This document shows, piece by piece, positions 1-9,445 of a DNA stretch of 64,000 bases (positions are counted from its first letter, which is position 1; the number at the start of each line of letters is the position of its first letter). Made by a program: the position numbers and the translations under genes. A model generated the notes under the pieces. It did no database searches, had not been told where the DNA came from, and saw only the letters and a list, made by a program, of their open reading frames with translations. The stretch spans positions 1,489,260 to 1,553,259 of the forward strand of contig NZ_CP041690.1 in assembly GCF_008000755.1 (NCBI RefSeq), given 5' to 3'. Source of the stretch: Youhaiella tibetensis. Lineage in GTDB: Bacteria; Pseudomonadota; Alphaproteobacteria; Rhizobiales; Devosiaceae.

Positions 1-1
1 C

Positions 2-481
2 ACGCTTGTGGGCGTGCGCGGCCGGGCGACCGAGGAGGGGATTGCGCGCTGGTTCCGGCGCGATGGGCCGCTCGGGTTCGACCAGGATGATATCCGCTCG
101 GAGGCCCGGGCCTTCGAGGCCTTCGTGGAAGGCATGCTGGAGGCCTATGGCATCGATCCGGCGCGGACCACGTTCCTGGGCTATTCCAACGGCGCCAACT
201 TCCTGCTGGCCGCCATGCAGTTCCACCCCGGCCTCGTGCGCAGCGCCATCGCCCTGCGGCCCGCCACGGTGCTTGCCGAAAAGACCGATGCCGACCTTTC
301 CGGCAGCCGCGTGCTCGTCGTACTCGGACGCGACGACGCCCTTTTCCACCATCAGGGCGACGAGGTCTTCGCCGACCTCACACGGCTCGGAGCCGACACC
401 GCCCTGGCCGAAGTCCCGCTCGGCCACGAACTGGGCGACGCCGACATCGAAGTCGCCGGCCGCTGGCTCGCACAGGACTAG
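2..481 (+). CDS. Carboxylesterase/phospholipase-family alpha/beta hydrolase (5' end missing)
   Basis: This is the C-terminal part of a serine hydrolase; the reading frame is open from the window edge, so the true start lies upstream. The nucleophile elbow GYSNGA is visible, followed by an aspartate in GRDDALF and a histidine in LGHELG, which together fit the Ser-Asp-His triad of the carboxylesterase/phospholipase (alpha/beta hydrolase) family. Such proteins hydrolyse ester bonds of small substrates in the cytoplasm. The substrate cannot be inferred. It ends 172 bases before the antiporter operon and looks independent of it. Confidence 0.8.
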   Translation, partial: TLVGVRGRATEEGIARWFRRDGPLGFDQDDIRSEARAFEAFVEGMLEAYGIDPARTTFLGYSNGANFLLAAMQFHPGLVRSAIALRPATVLAEKTDADLSGSRVLVVLGRDDALFHHQGDEVFADLTRLGADTALAEVPLGHELGDADIEVAGRWLAQD

Positions 482-487
482 CCACTT

Positions 488-503
488 ATCCCCAGTGGGG
501 GAT
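488..503. other. Short perfect hairpin after the hydrolase gene
   Basis: ATCCCC and GGGGAT form a perfect 6-base stem around an AGTG loop, seven bases after the hydrolase stop. A T-run follows only about 20 bases later, so it is at best a weak terminator of the hydrolase transcript. Confidence 0.3.
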
Positions 504-553
504 GAGCGGGCGGGTGCTTGCAAGTTTTTTTGTCGCAACATCAAATGCCTGCT

Positions 554-582
554 TTGACAACTGCCGGAGCCGCTTCATAGTT
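554..582 (+). promoter_or_regulatory. Possible sigma-70 type promoter of the mnh operon
   Basis: TTGACA at 554-559 is followed after 16-17 bases by CATAGT/ATAGTT, about 70 bases before the mnhA start. The -35 is consensus and the -10 is weak. It is the best candidate in the 172-base gap; no other strong signal was seen there. Confidence 0.35.
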
Positions 583-653
583 AGGCGGTCAGGCAGATTC
601 CGCCTTGTGCGTCGCAATCTCCTTCCCAGCCGAAAAGGAAACCCTGCCCACCT

Positions 654-3590
654 ATGACAGGCCCAGTGTTGCTGCTCTTTCTCGTCGCGTTGCCGTATGC
701 CGGAAGCCTCATAGCCGGTTTCCTGCCTACGAACGCTCGCAACACCGAAGCCTGGTTCGCAGGGGCGATTGCGTTTCTCGGGCTGGTGGCGGCGCTGCTG
801 GCCTATCCGACCATCGCTGCCGGCGAGGTGATCCGCTACGAGATCGAGTGGCTGCCCATGCTGGGGCTGAACCTGGTGTTCCGCATGGACGGCTTCGCCT
901 GGATCTTCTCGGTCGTGGTGACGTTCATCGGCGTGCTGGTGGTGATCTACGCGCGCTACTACATGTCGCCCAAGGATCCGGTGCCGCGGTTCTTCGCGTT
1001 CCTCTTGGCCTTCATGGCTTCGATGCTCGGGCTGATCGTTTCGGGCAACCTCATCCAGATGGTCGTCCTCTGGGAGATGACGAGCATCTTCTCGTTCCTG
1101 CTCATAGGCTACTGGTATCACAACCAGGCGGCGCGCGACGGCGCCCGCATGGCCTTGACCGTCACCGCCCTGGGCGGGCTCGCACTGCTGGTGGGCGTGC
1201 TCATCATCGGCAACATCGTGGGCAGCTTCGACCTCGACGACGTGCTGGCCTCGGGCGATGCGGTGCGCAACAGCCCCCTCTATATCCCGGCCCTGATCCT
1301 CGTCCTGCTGGGCGCCTTCACCAAGAGCGCGCAGTTCCCGTTCCAGTTCTGGCTGCCCCAGGCCATGGCCGCGCCCACGCCGGTCTCGGCCTACCTGCAC
1401 TCGGCCACGATGGTGAAGGCGGGCGTCTTCCTGCTGGTGCGCTTCTGGCCGTTCATGGCCGGCACCGACGCCTGGTTCTGGATCGTCACCTACACGGGCC
1501 TGATCACCCTGCTGCTGGGCGCCTATTCGGCGATCTTCCAGCAGGACCTCAAGGGCCTCCTGGCCTATTCGACCATCAGCCATCTCGGCCTCATCACCAC
1601 GCTCCTCGGCATGGGCTCCCCGCTCGGGCTCGTGGCGGCGGTATTCCACATCATCAACCACGCCACCTTCAAGGCCTCGCTCTTCATGGCGGCGGGCATC
1701 ATCGACCACGAGGCGGGCACGCGCGACATGCGCAAGCTGAGCGGGCTCATCCGCTTCATGCCGTTCACCGCCACCCTCGCCATGGTGGCGAGCGCGGCGA
1801 TGGCGGGGGTGCCCCTGCTCAACGGCTTCATCTCCAAGGAGATGTTCTTCACCGAGACGGCGGTCCGCAACCCCAACCCCTTCATCGACTATTCACTGCC
1901 CATCGGGGCCATGCTGGCGGGCATGTTCAGCGTCGTCTATTCGCTGCGCTTCATTATCGGCGTGTTCTTCGGGCCGCCGCCCACCGAACTCGACCGCACC
2001 CCGCACGAGCCGCCTGCGCTCATGCGCCGCCCCATCGAACTGCTGGTGCTGATCTGCCTGCTGGTGGGCATCATTCCCGGCATGACCATCGGCCCGTTCC
2101 TGGCCGCGGCGGTGCACTCGGTGCTCGGCGCCGAGACCCCGTACTACAGCCTTTCGGTCTGGCACGGCTTCAATGCGCCGCTGCTGATGAGCCTGGTGGC
2201 GCTGGTGGGCGGCGTCCTGATGTACATTGCCCTGCGTAGCCACTTCGCGCGCGGCATCGATGGCCCCCCGCTGATCCGGCGGCTCAAGGGGCAGCGTATC
2301 TTCGAGCGCGTGCTGGTCACCGTCTCCTGGAAATGGGCGCGCACGCTCGAAATGTTCCTGGGCACGCGCCGGCTCCAGCCGCAGCTGTTCCTCGTGGTCG
2401 CCATCGCGGTGCTGGCCGCGCTCATTCCGCTCTCGCGCGGTTTCGGGGCGCTGGGCCTGTCGCTGGATGGGCTCGATCCGGTGCTGGCGCTGCTCTGGGC
2501 CATCGGCCTCGCCTGCGCCATCGGCGCCGCCTACCAGGCCAAGTTCCACCGCCTGGCCGCGCTCATCCTCATGGCCGGGGCGGGGCTGGTGACCTGCATG
2601 ACCTTCGTCTGGTTCTCGGCGCCCGACCTGGCGCTGACCCAACTGGTGGTCGAGATCGTCACTACCGTCCTCATCCTGCTCGGCCTGCGCTGGCTGCCGC
2701 AACGCAAGCCCGAAACCGAGCCCCGGGGCGGCATCAAGACCTTCGTGCGCCGCTATCGCGACCTGGCGATCGCGGTGATCGCCGGCGCGGGCATGGCGCT
2801 CGTCTCCTATGCGGTGATGACGCGTCCGCTGCTCGACAGCATCTCGGCCTTCTTCCTCGAGCGCGCCTATGCGGAGGGCGGCGGGCGCAATGTCGTCAAC
2901 GTCATCCTCGTCGACTTCCGTGGCTTCGACACCATGGGCGAAATCACCGTGCTGGGCATCGTGGCGATCACGGTCTTCGCGCTGCTGCGCCGCTTCCGGC
3001 CGGCCGCCGAAAGCGTGCCCAAGCCGGCCCAGCAGCAGGTGCAGAACGCCTATGACCAGGCGCGGCCAGAGCGCGACACTGACAGCACCGTGCACGATTA
3101 CCTGACCATTCCGGCCGTCATCATGAACTGGATGTTCCCGGTCATCACCGTGCTGGCGGTCTACCTCTTCCTGCGCGGTCACGATGCGCCGGGCGGCGGG
3201 TTTGCGGCGGGCATCACCATGTCCATCGCCTTCATCCTGCAATACATGGCCGGGGGCACGCGCTGGGTCGAGGCGCGCCTGCGCATCCTGCCCATCCGCT
3301 GGATGGGCTCGGGCCTGCTGGTGGCTATGCTCACCGGCCTCGGTTCGCTCGCCTTCGGCTTCCCGTTCCTGACCTCGGCGTTCCAGTACGTGGACGTGCC
3401 GCTGATCGGCAAGGTGCCGATGGCGAGCGCGCTCTTCTTCGACCTGGGGGTGTTCCTGCTGGTGGTGGGCGCGACCGTGCTCATCCTCATCGCACTCGCG
3501 CACCAATCCATCCGCGCGCCCAAGCCGGCGCGGGTTCCGGAGGCCAAGCCGGCCAGCCGGCCCACCGTCACCACGGCGGGAGGCCGCTGA
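654..3590 (+). CDS. mnhA: Monovalent cation/H+ antiporter subunit A fused to subunit B
   Basis: Large membrane subunit of the Mrp/Mnh/Pha Na+(K+)/H+ antiporter, which exports cations against protons and supports pH and salt tolerance. The 978-residue protein begins with the complex I NuoL-like proton channel domain. Glu141 (LWEMTSIFSF) and Lys224 (AFTKSAQFPF) match the conserved charged residues of MrpA. The C-terminal part (about residues 815-960, starting near NWMFPVITVLAV, with GHDAPGGGFAAG) is an MnhB domain, and there is no separate mnhB gene. This A-B fusion is typical of group-2 Mrp operons (the phaAB type). The ATG at 654 was chosen because it leads straight into a hydrophobic first helix. 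The stop overlaps the mnhC start. Confidence 0.95.
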   Translation: MTGPVLLLFLVALPYAGSLIAGFLPTNARNTEAWFAGAIAFLGLVAALLAYPTIAAGEVIRYEIEWLPMLGLNLVFRMDGFAWIFSVVVTFIGVLVVIYARYYMSPKDPVPRFFAFLLAFMASMLGLIVSGNLIQMVVLWEMTSIFSFLLIGYWYHNQAARDGARMALTVTALGGLALLVGVLIIGNIVGSFDLDDVLASGDAVRNSPLYIPALILVLLGAFTKSAQFPFQFWLPQAMAAPTPVSAYLHSATMVKAGVFLLVRFWPFMAGTDAWFWIVTYTGLITLLLGAYSAIFQQDLKGLLAYSTISHLGLITTLLGMGSPLGLVAAVFHIINHATFKASLFMAAGIIDHEAGTRDMRKLSGLIRFMPFTATLAMVASAAMAGVPLLNGFISKEMFFTETAVRNPNPFIDYSLPIGAMLAGMFSVVYSLRFIIGVFFGPPPTELDRTPHEPPALMRRPIELLVLICLLVGIIPGMTIGPFLAAAVHSVLGAETPYYSLSVWHGFNAPLLMSLVALVGGVLMYIALRSHFARGIDGPPLIRRLKGQRIFERVLVTVSWKWARTLEMFLGTRRLQPQLFLVVAIAVLAALIPLSRGFGALGLSLDGLDPVLALLWAIGLACAIGAAYQAKFHRLAALILMAGAGLVTCMTFVWFSAPDLALTQLVVEIVTTVLILLGLRWLPQRKPETEPRGGIKTFVRRYRDLAIAVIAGAGMALVSYAVMTRPLLDSISAFFLERAYAEGGGRNVVNVILVDFRGFDTMGEITVLGIVAITVFALLRRFRPAAESVPKPAQQQVQNAYDQARPERDTDSTVHDYLTIPAVIMNWMFPVITVLAVYLFLRGHDAPGGGFAAGITMSIAFILQYMAGGTRWVEARLRILPIRWMGSGLLVAMLTGLGSLAFGFPFLTSAFQYVDVPLIGKVPMASALFFDLGVFLLVVGATVLILIALAHQSIRAPKPARVPEAKPASRPTVTTAGGR

Positions 3591-3925
3591 TGGAACTGAT
3601 CATCGCACTCGCCATCGGCGGACTGACGGGCTCGGGCGTGTGGCTGCTGCTGCGCCCGCGCACCTACCAGGTCATCATCGGGCTCTCCTTGCTTTCCTAC
3701 GCGGTCAACCTCTTCATCTTCTCCATGGGCCGCCTGCGCTCGAACGCCGCCTCCATCCTGCCGGGCGCCGGTGCCGATATCACCGGCTTCTCCGACCCCA
3801 TTCCGCAGGCGCTCGTGCTGACGGCCATCGTCATCAGTTTCGCCACGACGGCGCTGTTCCTGGTGGTGCTGCTCGCGGCGCGCGGGCTGACCGGCACCGA
3901 CCACGTCGATGGCAGGAGGGACTGA
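3590..3925 (+). CDS. mnhC: Mnh/Mrp antiporter subunit C
   Basis: Small NuoK-like subunit of the Mrp antiporter, 111 residues with three predicted membrane helices. The first helix starts at LIIALAIGGLTGSGVWLLL, and a conserved loop contains NLFIFSMG and DPIPQALVLTAIVI, a sequence pattern characteristic of MnhC/NuoK. The ATG overlaps the mnhA stop (TGATG), which implies translational coupling. It ends one base before the mnhD ATG. Its length and position match other Mrp operons. Confidence 0.95.
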   Translation: MELIIALAIGGLTGSGVWLLLRPRTYQVIIGLSLLSYAVNLFIFSMGRLRSNAASILPGAGADITGFSDPIPQALVLTAIVISFATTALFLVVLLAARGLTGTDHVDGRRD

Positions 3926-3926
3926 C

Positions 3927-5552
3927 ATGGACCTGCTGCTCAAGAACATCGTCATCCTGCCCATACTGCTGCCGCTGGCGACGGGCGCCTTGCTGTTCCT
4001 GCTCGACGACCGCCTGCGGACGGCCAAGTCCGTGATCAGCCTCCTCTCCAACCTGGGCCTCATCGCCCTGGCGATTGTGCTGCTGGCAAGCGTGGGCGCG
4101 GATGCTCCCGCCGATCTGACCCGGACCTATGCCCTGGGCAACTGGCCGGCGCCCTTCGCCATCGTGCTGGCGGCAGACCGTCTCTCGGCCTTGATGCTGC
4201 TGCTCGGCGCAATCCTGGGGCTATGTGCTCAGGTCTACGCGCTGGCCCGCTGGAGCGCCGCCGGCCCGGCGTTTTTCGGGCTCGTGCAGTTCCTGCTGAT
4301 GGGACTGGCCGGCGCGTTCCTCACGGGCGATCTCTTCAACCTCTTCGTCTTCTTCGAGGTGCTGCTCGCGGCCTCCTACGGCCTGGCGCTGCACGGGTCG
4401 GGCGGACCGCGCGTGAGGGCCGGGCTGCATTACATCGCCATCAACCTGGCGGCTTCGATGCTGTTCCTGATCGGGGTGAGCCTCGTCTATGGCATGACCG
4501 GCACCCTCAACATGGCCGACCTCGCCGCGCGCATCCCCTCCGTCGCCGCCGAAAACCGCAACCTGCTCGAAGCGGGCCTGGGCGTGCTGGGCATCGCCTT
4601 CCTCATCAAGGCGGGCGCATGGCCGCTCTGTTTCTGGCTCCCGACGACCTACGCCGCTGCCAGCGCGCCAGCGGCGGCGCTCTTTGCGATCATGAGCAAG
4701 GTGGGCATCTACGTCATCCTGCGTCTGTCGCTGCTGCTGGTGGGCGACGGGGCAGGGGCCTCGTCCGGCTTCGGCAGCGCCCTGCTGCTCTACATGGGCA
4801 TGGCGACCATTGCCTTCGGAACCATCGGCGTGCTCGCCTCCCAGGGCATGGCCCGCCTCGCCGGCTATAGCGTGCTGGTCTCGTCCGGCACCCTGCTCGC
4901 CGCGGTCGGGCTCGGCCTGACCCAGGTCACGAGCGGCGCGCTCTTCTACCTCGTCAGTTCCACTCTCACCGCCGCGGCCTTCTTCCTCCTGATCGAGCTG
5001 GTCGAGCGGGCGCGCGTCGCCGGCGCCGACATCCTGGCGGTGACGACCGAGGCCTATGGCGAGGACGACGAGGAAACCGACCACGAGGAAGAAGTGGGAC
5101 TGGCCATCCCCGGCGTCATGGCCATCCTCGGCATCAGCTTCGGCGCGGTGGCGCTGCTGCTTTCGGGCCTGCCCCCGCTCTCCGGGTTCGTGGCCAAGTT
5201 CGCCATGCTCCAGGGCATGCTCGCCGGGCGCATCGAAGACGTGCCGGGCCCCGTCTGGGTGCTGCTGACGCTGGTGATCGTTTCCGGCTTCGCCGCGCTC
5301 ATCGGCATGACCCGCCTCGGTATCTCCACGTTCTGGACCTCCCTTGAGGGGGCCGCGCCGCGCGTTCGCGTGATCGAGCTGGCCCCCGTCGCTGTGCTGC
5401 TGGCGCTCTGTGTCGCCCTAACCGTCTGGGGCGGCCCGGTGATGCGCTACATGGACCTGACGGCACAGGCGCTCGAACAGCCGCACCAGTATATTTCGAG
5501 CGTCCTCTCGACGCCGCTTGTCGAAGTGCCGGGCGGGGAGGCAGCACATTGA
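3927..5552 (+). CDS. mnhD: Mnh/Mrp antiporter subunit D
   Basis: NuoM/NuoN-like proton-pumping subunit of the Mrp antiporter, 541 residues, about 14 membrane helices. Glu144 in [16 protein letters not shown] and the lysine in [15 protein letters not shown] correspond to the conserved ion-path residues of MrpD. An acidic cytoplasmic loop ([12 protein letters not shown]) lies near residue 375. I chose the ATG at 3927 rather than an in-frame ATG at 3909, because 3927 gives the usual MDLLLKN start and follows the mnhC stop directly. The stop overlaps the TTG start of mnhE. Confidence 0.95.
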   Translation: MDLLLKNIVILPILLPLATGALLFLLDDRLRTAKSVISLLSNLGLIALAIVLLASVGADAPADLTRTYALGNWPAPFAIVLAADRLSALMLLLGAILGLCAQVYALARWSAAGPAFFGLVQFLLMGLAGAFLTGDLFNLFVFFEVLLAASYGLALHGSGGPRVRAGLHYIAINLAASMLFLIGVSLVYGMTGTLNMADLAARIPSVAAENRNLLEAGLGVLGIAFLIKAGAWPLCFWLPTTYAAASAPAAALFAIMSKVGIYVILRLSLLLVGDGAGASSGFGSALLLYMGMATIAFGTIGVLASQGMARLAGYSVLVSSGTLLAAVGLGLTQVTSGALFYLVSSTLTAAAFFLLIELVERARVAGADILAVTTEAYGEDDEETDHEEEVGLAIPGVMAILGISFGAVALLLSGLPPLSGFVAKFAMLQGMLAGRIEDVPGPVWVLLTLVIVSGFAALIGMTRLGISTFWTSLEGAAPRVRVIELAPVAVLLALCVALTVWGGPVMRYMDLTAQALEQPHQYISSVLSTPLVEVPGGEAAH

Positions 5553-6034
5553 GACGCCTGTTCCCTTATCCGCTGCTTTCCGTAAGCCTGCTGGTGATGT
5601 GGCTGCTGCTCAACCAGAGCCTCGGCCTCGGCCACATCCTGCTGGGGGCCCTGATCGGCATCGCCACCGCCTGGGTCACCGCATCGCTCGATCCGCCCAA
5701 GCCGCATGTCTATCGCTACGGCTCGATCCTCCGCCTGCTCGGCCGGGTGGTGCTCGACGTCTTCGTCTCCAATATCCAGGTGACCCGCGTGCTGCTGACC
5801 GGGCGCAGCCGGCAGACCAACCGCTTCATCGAGATACCGCTCGAGCTGACCGACCGCGTCGGCCTGGCCGTGCTCGCCTGCATCGTCACCGCCACCCCCG
5901 GCAGCGCCTGGCTGAACTACGACTCCGCCCGCAACGTGGTGCTGATCCATGTGCTCGACCTCACCGACGAGGACCAGTGGATCAACACCGTCAAGACCCG
6001 CTACGAGGCGCTATTGCTGGAGATCTTCCAATGA
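5549..6034 (+). CDS. mnhE: Mnh/Mrp antiporter subunit E
   Basis: Membrane subunit E of the Mrp antiporter, 161 residues, with hydrophobic N-terminal helices followed by a conserved cytoplasmic domain. [15 protein letters not shown] is the diagnostic segment of the family. It probably starts at a TTG (5549) that overlaps the mnhD stop as TTGA; no ATG exists near the expected start. The end overlaps the mnhF ATG (ATGA). Confidence 0.93.
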   Translation: MRRLFPYPLLSVSLLVMWLLLNQSLGLGHILLGALIGIATAWVTASLDPPKPHVYRYGSILRLLGRVVLDVFVSNIQVTRVLLTGRSRQTNRFIEIPLELTDRVGLAVLACIVTATPGSAWLNYDSARNVVLIHVLDLTDEDQWINTVKTRYEALLLEIFQ

Positions 6035-6312
6035 GCGCGGCAATCATTGTCTGGTCGGTGACGGCCGCCCAACTCATCCTGGCCCTAGCCATGGCGCTCG
6101 CCGCCTTCCGCGTCGCCTATGGCCCGCGCGCCCAGGATCGCGTGCTGGCGCTCGATGCGGTCTACATGTGCGCCATGCTCAGCCTGATCTGCTTCGGCAT
6201 CCGCACCGGCACCGACATCTATTTCGAGGCGGCGCTGATCATCGCGGTGCTCGGCTTCGTCAGTACGGTGGCCCTCGCCAAGTTCCTCATGCGCGGCGAG
6301 GTGATCGAATGA
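6031..6312 (+). CDS. mnhF: Mnh/Mrp antiporter subunit F
   Basis: Small three-helix subunit F of the Mrp antiporter, 93 residues. The segment [18 protein letters not shown] is the conserved loop of MnhF/PhaF. The start ATG overlaps the mnhE stop by four bases, and the stop overlaps the mnhG start in the same way, so the whole operon is translationally coupled. Confidence 0.93.
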   Translation: MSAAIIVWSVTAAQLILALAMALAAFRVAYGPRAQDRVLALDAVYMCAMLSLICFGIRTGTDIYFEAALIIAVLGFVSTVALAKFLMRGEVIE

Positions 6313-6683
6313 GCGGGCTCGACGAGTTTCCGGTCTGGGCGGCGGTCATCATCGCGATCCTGGTGCTGGCCGGGGCGCTGCTGACGCTGATCGGCGCCTT
6401 CGGGCTCCTGCGGCTCAAGACCTATTACGAGCGCATCCATGCGCCCACGCTCGGCACCAGCTTCGGCACCCTGTTCATCGTCGCGGCCTCGATCATCTTC
6501 TTTTCGATCAGCCAGGGCCGGCCGCTCTTTCATGAAATTCTCGTCTTCATCTTCATCACGGTGACCACCCCCGTGACGCTGATGCTGCTGGCGCGTGCCG
6601 CTCTCTTCAGGGACCAGGCCGAAGGCAAGGAAGTTCCGGGCGCCGCCCGGCTGAACGAAACCATTTCGCGCGACGGCGACTAG
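6309..6683 (+). CDS. mnhG: Mnh/Mrp antiporter subunit G
   Basis: Last subunit of the Mrp antiporter, 124 residues, three membrane helices. The loop [18 protein letters not shown] and the following GTLFIV segment are the conserved MnhG/PhaG signature. The start overlaps mnhF. It ends 33 bases before a DedA-family gene on the same strand, which may be read from the same transcript. Confidence 0.93.
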   Translation: MSGLDEFPVWAAVIIAILVLAGALLTLIGAFGLLRLKTYYERIHAPTLGTSFGTLFIVAASIIFFSISQGRPLFHEILVFIFITVTTPVTLMLLARAALFRDQAEGKEVPGAARLNETISRDGD

Positions 6684-6716
6684 AGGAACCCAGGGGCAGG
6701 GAGGCGCTCAACGACG

Positions 6717-7355
6717 ATGTCCCTGCTCGGCCTCTCCTTTTCCAAGTTCGTGGCCAGCTATGGCTATCTTGCCGTCGCCGGGCTCGTGGGCCTCGAGAGC
6801 ATCGGCATACCGGTGCCCGGCGAGACCGTGCTGATCAGCGCCGGGGTGCTGGCCGGGGCGACCCACGACCTGCAGATCGGATGGGTCATCGCCGCCGCCG
6901 CTGCCGGCGCCATCATCGGGGACACCATCGGCTACCTGATCGGGCGCACCATCGGCTTCCGCGTCCTCAAGCGCTATGGCGTCCGGGTCGGGTTGACCGA
7001 GCCGCGGCTCAAGGTGGCGCGCTATCTCTTCACGAAGCACGGCGGCAAGGTGGTGTTCTTCGGCCGCTTCGTATCTCTGCTCAGGACGCTCACGGCCCTG
7101 GCGGCCGGCGCGAACAAGATGCCGTGGCCGGAATTCTTTCTCTTCAATGCGACGGGCGGGATTGTCTGGGCCAGCGTCTATGGCCTGGGCGCCTATTATG
7201 CCGGCAAGGCGATCGATCAGTTCAGCGGGCCGTTGGGGCTGCTGATGCTGGGCCTCGGCATCGCGAGCATCCTCGCCAGTGCCATCTATTTCTCCCGGCA
7301 CGAACAGGACCTGATCGCGGCGGCAGAGGCGGCCCTGCCGGGACCGCTGACCTGA
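6717..7355 (+). CDS. DedA-family membrane protein (VTT/SNARE-associated domain)
   Basis: Inner membrane protein of the DedA/VTT family, 212 residues. Members are linked to lipid carrier flipping and membrane homeostasis. Visible family features are the acidic N-terminal helix segment ESIGIPVPGETVLISAG and the C-terminal GGKVVFFGRFVSLLRTLTAL, with its conserved arginines, followed by AAGANKMPW. It lies just downstream of the antiporter operon on the same strand, and some DedA proteins affect resistance to pH stress. A shared role is inference only. Confidence 0.88.
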   Translation: MSLLGLSFSKFVASYGYLAVAGLVGLESIGIPVPGETVLISAGVLAGATHDLQIGWVIAAAAAGAIIGDTIGYLIGRTIGFRVLKRYGVRVGLTEPRLKVARYLFTKHGGKVVFFGRFVSLLRTLTALAAGANKMPWPEFFLFNATGGIVWASVYGLGAYYAGKAIDQFSGPLGLLMLGLGIASILASAIYFSRHEQDLIAAAEAALPGPLT

Positions 7356-7451
7356 GGCGGTGTGCACGCTCAGTCAAGAGAGATTTCGCACTGGGACAGG
7401 ACGCGCGCCCCGAAAGCGGGCACCTTCCAACGCAAGAATTGGGAGGCGCAT

Positions 7452-8240
7452 ATGCGGTTTTCGGGAAAGACGGCCCTCATCACGGGTGGCGGTACGGGGA
7501 TAGGCGCAGCGGTGGCGCGGCGCATCGCCAGCGAGGGCGGCAATGTCGCGCTCGTGGGACGACGCAAGGAGCCGCTCGAAGCGGTAGCCGGCGAAATCGG
7601 GGCCTCGGTGTTCCAGGCCGATGCCTCGGACGCTGCCAGCATGAAGGCGGCGATCAAGGCCATCGTCGAAACGTTCGGTGGGCTGGATATCCTCATCGCC
7701 AATGCCGGCGGGCACGGAGTCGGGCCGACGATCTCGATGTCGGACGAAACCTGGAACATGGCGGTGCAGCTCAACCTCAACACCGCCTTCGTCAGCGCCC
7801 GGGAAAGCCTGCCCGAGCTTATCAAATCCAAGGGCAATATCGTGGTGCTGGCCTCGATTGCCGGGCTGTTCGCAGGCCCCGACGCGGCAGGCTACGTGAC
7901 CATGAAACACGCCTGCATCGGGCTGGCCAAGTCTCTGGCGCGCGACTACGGGCGCAAGGGCGTGCGCACCAACACGGTCTGTCCGGGCTGGGTGACCACC
8001 GCCATGGCCGACGACCAGATGCAGCATCTCGTCGAAAAGCACGGCTTCGCCAGTGTGGATGAGGCCTATGCGCTGGTCACCAAGGATGTGCCGATGGGCC
8101 GACCGGCCTCGGCCGAGGAAGTTTCCAATGTCGTCTGCTTCCTGGCTTCGCCCGAGGCGTCGATGGTCAACGGCGCCATCGTGACAGTGGACGGCGGCGC
8201 CTCCACGGTTGACCTGCCGACCCTGGCCTTTGTGCAATAA
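7452..8240 (+). CDS. SDR-family NAD(P)-dependent oxidoreductase
   Basis: Classical short-chain dehydrogenase, 262 residues. The nucleotide-binding TGGGTGIG motif is at the N terminus, NAGG is in the middle, and the catalytic Ser and YVTMK (YxxxK) follow SIAGLFAGPDAAG. It ends with the usual VDGG. A GGGAGG ribosome site seven bases ahead supports the ATG at 7452 over upstream in-frame options. It heads a three-gene operon with the MoaF-like and SnoaL-like genes (gaps of 20 and 12 bases). The substrate is unknown; an alcohol or ketone intermediate is likely. Confidence 0.88.
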   Translation: MRFSGKTALITGGGTGIGAAVARRIASEGGNVALVGRRKEPLEAVAGEIGASVFQADASDAASMKAAIKAIVETFGGLDILIANAGGHGVGPTISMSDETWNMAVQLNLNTAFVSARESLPELIKSKGNIVVLASIAGLFAGPDAAGYVTMKHACIGLAKSLARDYGRKGVRTNTVCPGWVTTAMADDQMQHLVEKHGFASVDEAYALVTKDVPMGRPASAEEVSNVVCFLASPEASMVNGAIVTVDGGASTVDLPTLAFVQ

Positions 8241-8260
8241 CGACAAAAGAGGAGGACCCC

Positions 8261-9043
8261 ATGGCGGTCGAGAACCCCAAGGATTGGAAGACCTACGACG
8301 AGTTCGCCTTCGGCATCGACACCAACCGCCTGCCGGCGACCAATGCCCTGGCGGGCAGCAAGCATAGCGTGGCGTTCGAGGATGGACGGACCCTCGAGCT
8401 GGGTTTCGCCGACGGAACCGTGGTCTGGAACGACGGCAAGGACGGTGCCAGTGACGCCTGCGAGGTGATCGAGGTGGCGCCCGATACCTATTTCGTGGAG
8501 ATCATCTTCGCGGGGCGGCCCAAGGAGGCCGAGACGCTGATCCTCAACCTCAAGTCCAAGCGGGCCCTCTCGATCTATTCGCTCGTGCGCGCCAAGGAGG
8601 AGAGCGTCGGGGAGCCGCAGGTGGCCCAGATCTTCCGGCCGGGCGTCATCGATGGTGGCCCGGCCACGGGGATGGTACCGCACGAAACGCGCGATCTTAT
8701 CGGGCTGCGGGCGCATTTCACCTATAGCCCCAACCACGTCTACGAGCACACCTATCTCTCGTCCCGGCGCTATGCCTGGCAGAACCTGGTGGGTGTGCAG
8801 CGCGGCCACGGCGACGTGGACCTGGCGACCACCTACAAGTTCGACGAAGACCAGTATGTCTTCACCTTCCGCGAGTTCAAGATCGCCGTCGCGTCGACCT
8901 TCTTCTACAATTTCAAGGACATGCGCTCGACCGGCAAGTTCCTCGGCATCACCGGGGACGGCGCGATCCAGAACAGCCCGGCCGGCGCCCATATCCGCAA
9001 AGTTTCGATGACCTATTACCTGCCGGGCCAGGAACCGGTGTGA
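8261..9043 (+). CDS. MoaF-family protein
   Basis: 260-residue cytoplasmic protein of the MoaF family. Databases usually call it 'molybdenum cofactor biosynthesis protein F', but as I recall the founding gene (moaEF) belongs to the tyramine-induced monoamine regulon of Klebsiella, so a cofactor role is doubtful. Visible family features are the N-terminal barrel half with NALAGSKHSVAFEDG and ETLILNLKS, and the C-terminal half with YSPNHVYEHTYLSSRRYAWQ and YKFDEDQYVFTFREFK. It lacks a signal peptide. Its place between an SDR and a SnoaL-like gene suggests a lipocalin-like binding protein or enzyme in a small-molecule pathway. Confidence 0.75.
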   Translation: MAVENPKDWKTYDEFAFGIDTNRLPATNALAGSKHSVAFEDGRTLELGFADGTVVWNDGKDGASDACEVIEVAPDTYFVEIIFAGRPKEAETLILNLKSKRALSIYSLVRAKEESVGEPQVAQIFRPGVIDGGPATGMVPHETRDLIGLRAHFTYSPNHVYEHTYLSSRRYAWQNLVGVQRGHGDVDLATTYKFDEDQYVFTFREFKIAVASTFFYNFKDMRSTGKFLGITGDGAIQNSPAGAHIRKVSMTYYLPGQEPV

Positions 9044-9055
9044 GGAGACTGATTG

Positions 9056-9445
9056 ATGCGTACTGCCTATGAGGTCGTGAAGGCCCATTACGACGCCAAT
9101 GACCGGCACGACATGGATGGCATGCTGGCCGATATCGCGCCCGATTGCCGGTGGACGGAAATGGCAGGCTTCCCCTGCGCCGGCACCTATGTGGGCCGCG
9201 ACGAGGTTTTCGCCAACGTTTTCCAGGCGCTCGGCGCCATGTTCGACGACTATACCTTCAAGCTCGAGCGCCTGCTCGATGCCGGTGAGGACGTGGTCGC
9301 CACCGGCGTCTACACGGCCCGAAACAAGAAGACGGGCAAGAACTTCACGGCCCGCGTCGTTCACGTCTGGGGAGTCGCCGGGGACAAGATCCGCCGGTTC
9401 GAGCAGTTCACCGACACATGGAAGGTCGTTGAGTCCATGCACTGA
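9056..9445 (+). CDS. SnoaL-like/NTF2-fold protein
   Basis: 129-residue protein with the NTF2-like cone fold typical of ketosteroid isomerase/SnoaL proteins. Its features are DANDRHDMDGMLADIAPDCRW near the N terminus and GTYVGRDEVFANVF, then a sheet ending in HVWGVAGDKIRRFEQFTDT. Such proteins act as isomerases, cyclases or dehydratases on small hydrophobic substrates, or merely bind them. The ATG at 9056 was preferred to the TTG at 9053. It is the last gene of the SDR-MoaF operon. Confidence 0.8.
   Translation: MRTAYEVVKAHYDANDRHDMDGMLADIAPDCRWTEMAGFPCAGTYVGRDEVFANVFQALGAMFDDYTFKLERLLDAGEDVVATGVYTARNKKTGKNFTARVVHVWGVAGDKIRRFEQFTDTWKVVESMH

Noticed and set aside
1893-3506. Open frame of 537 codons on the minus strand opposite mnhA
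   Set aside because: Its composition is dominated by Gln, Glu, His and Arg, as expected from the complement of membrane-helix codons; mnhA is certain. The 486-1709 minus frame is the same case.
8261-9043. Molybdenum cofactor biosynthesis role for the MoaF-like protein
   Set aside because: No molybdopterin gene lies nearby, and as far as I recall the family name stems from a monoamine-regulated operon, so I did not assign that function.
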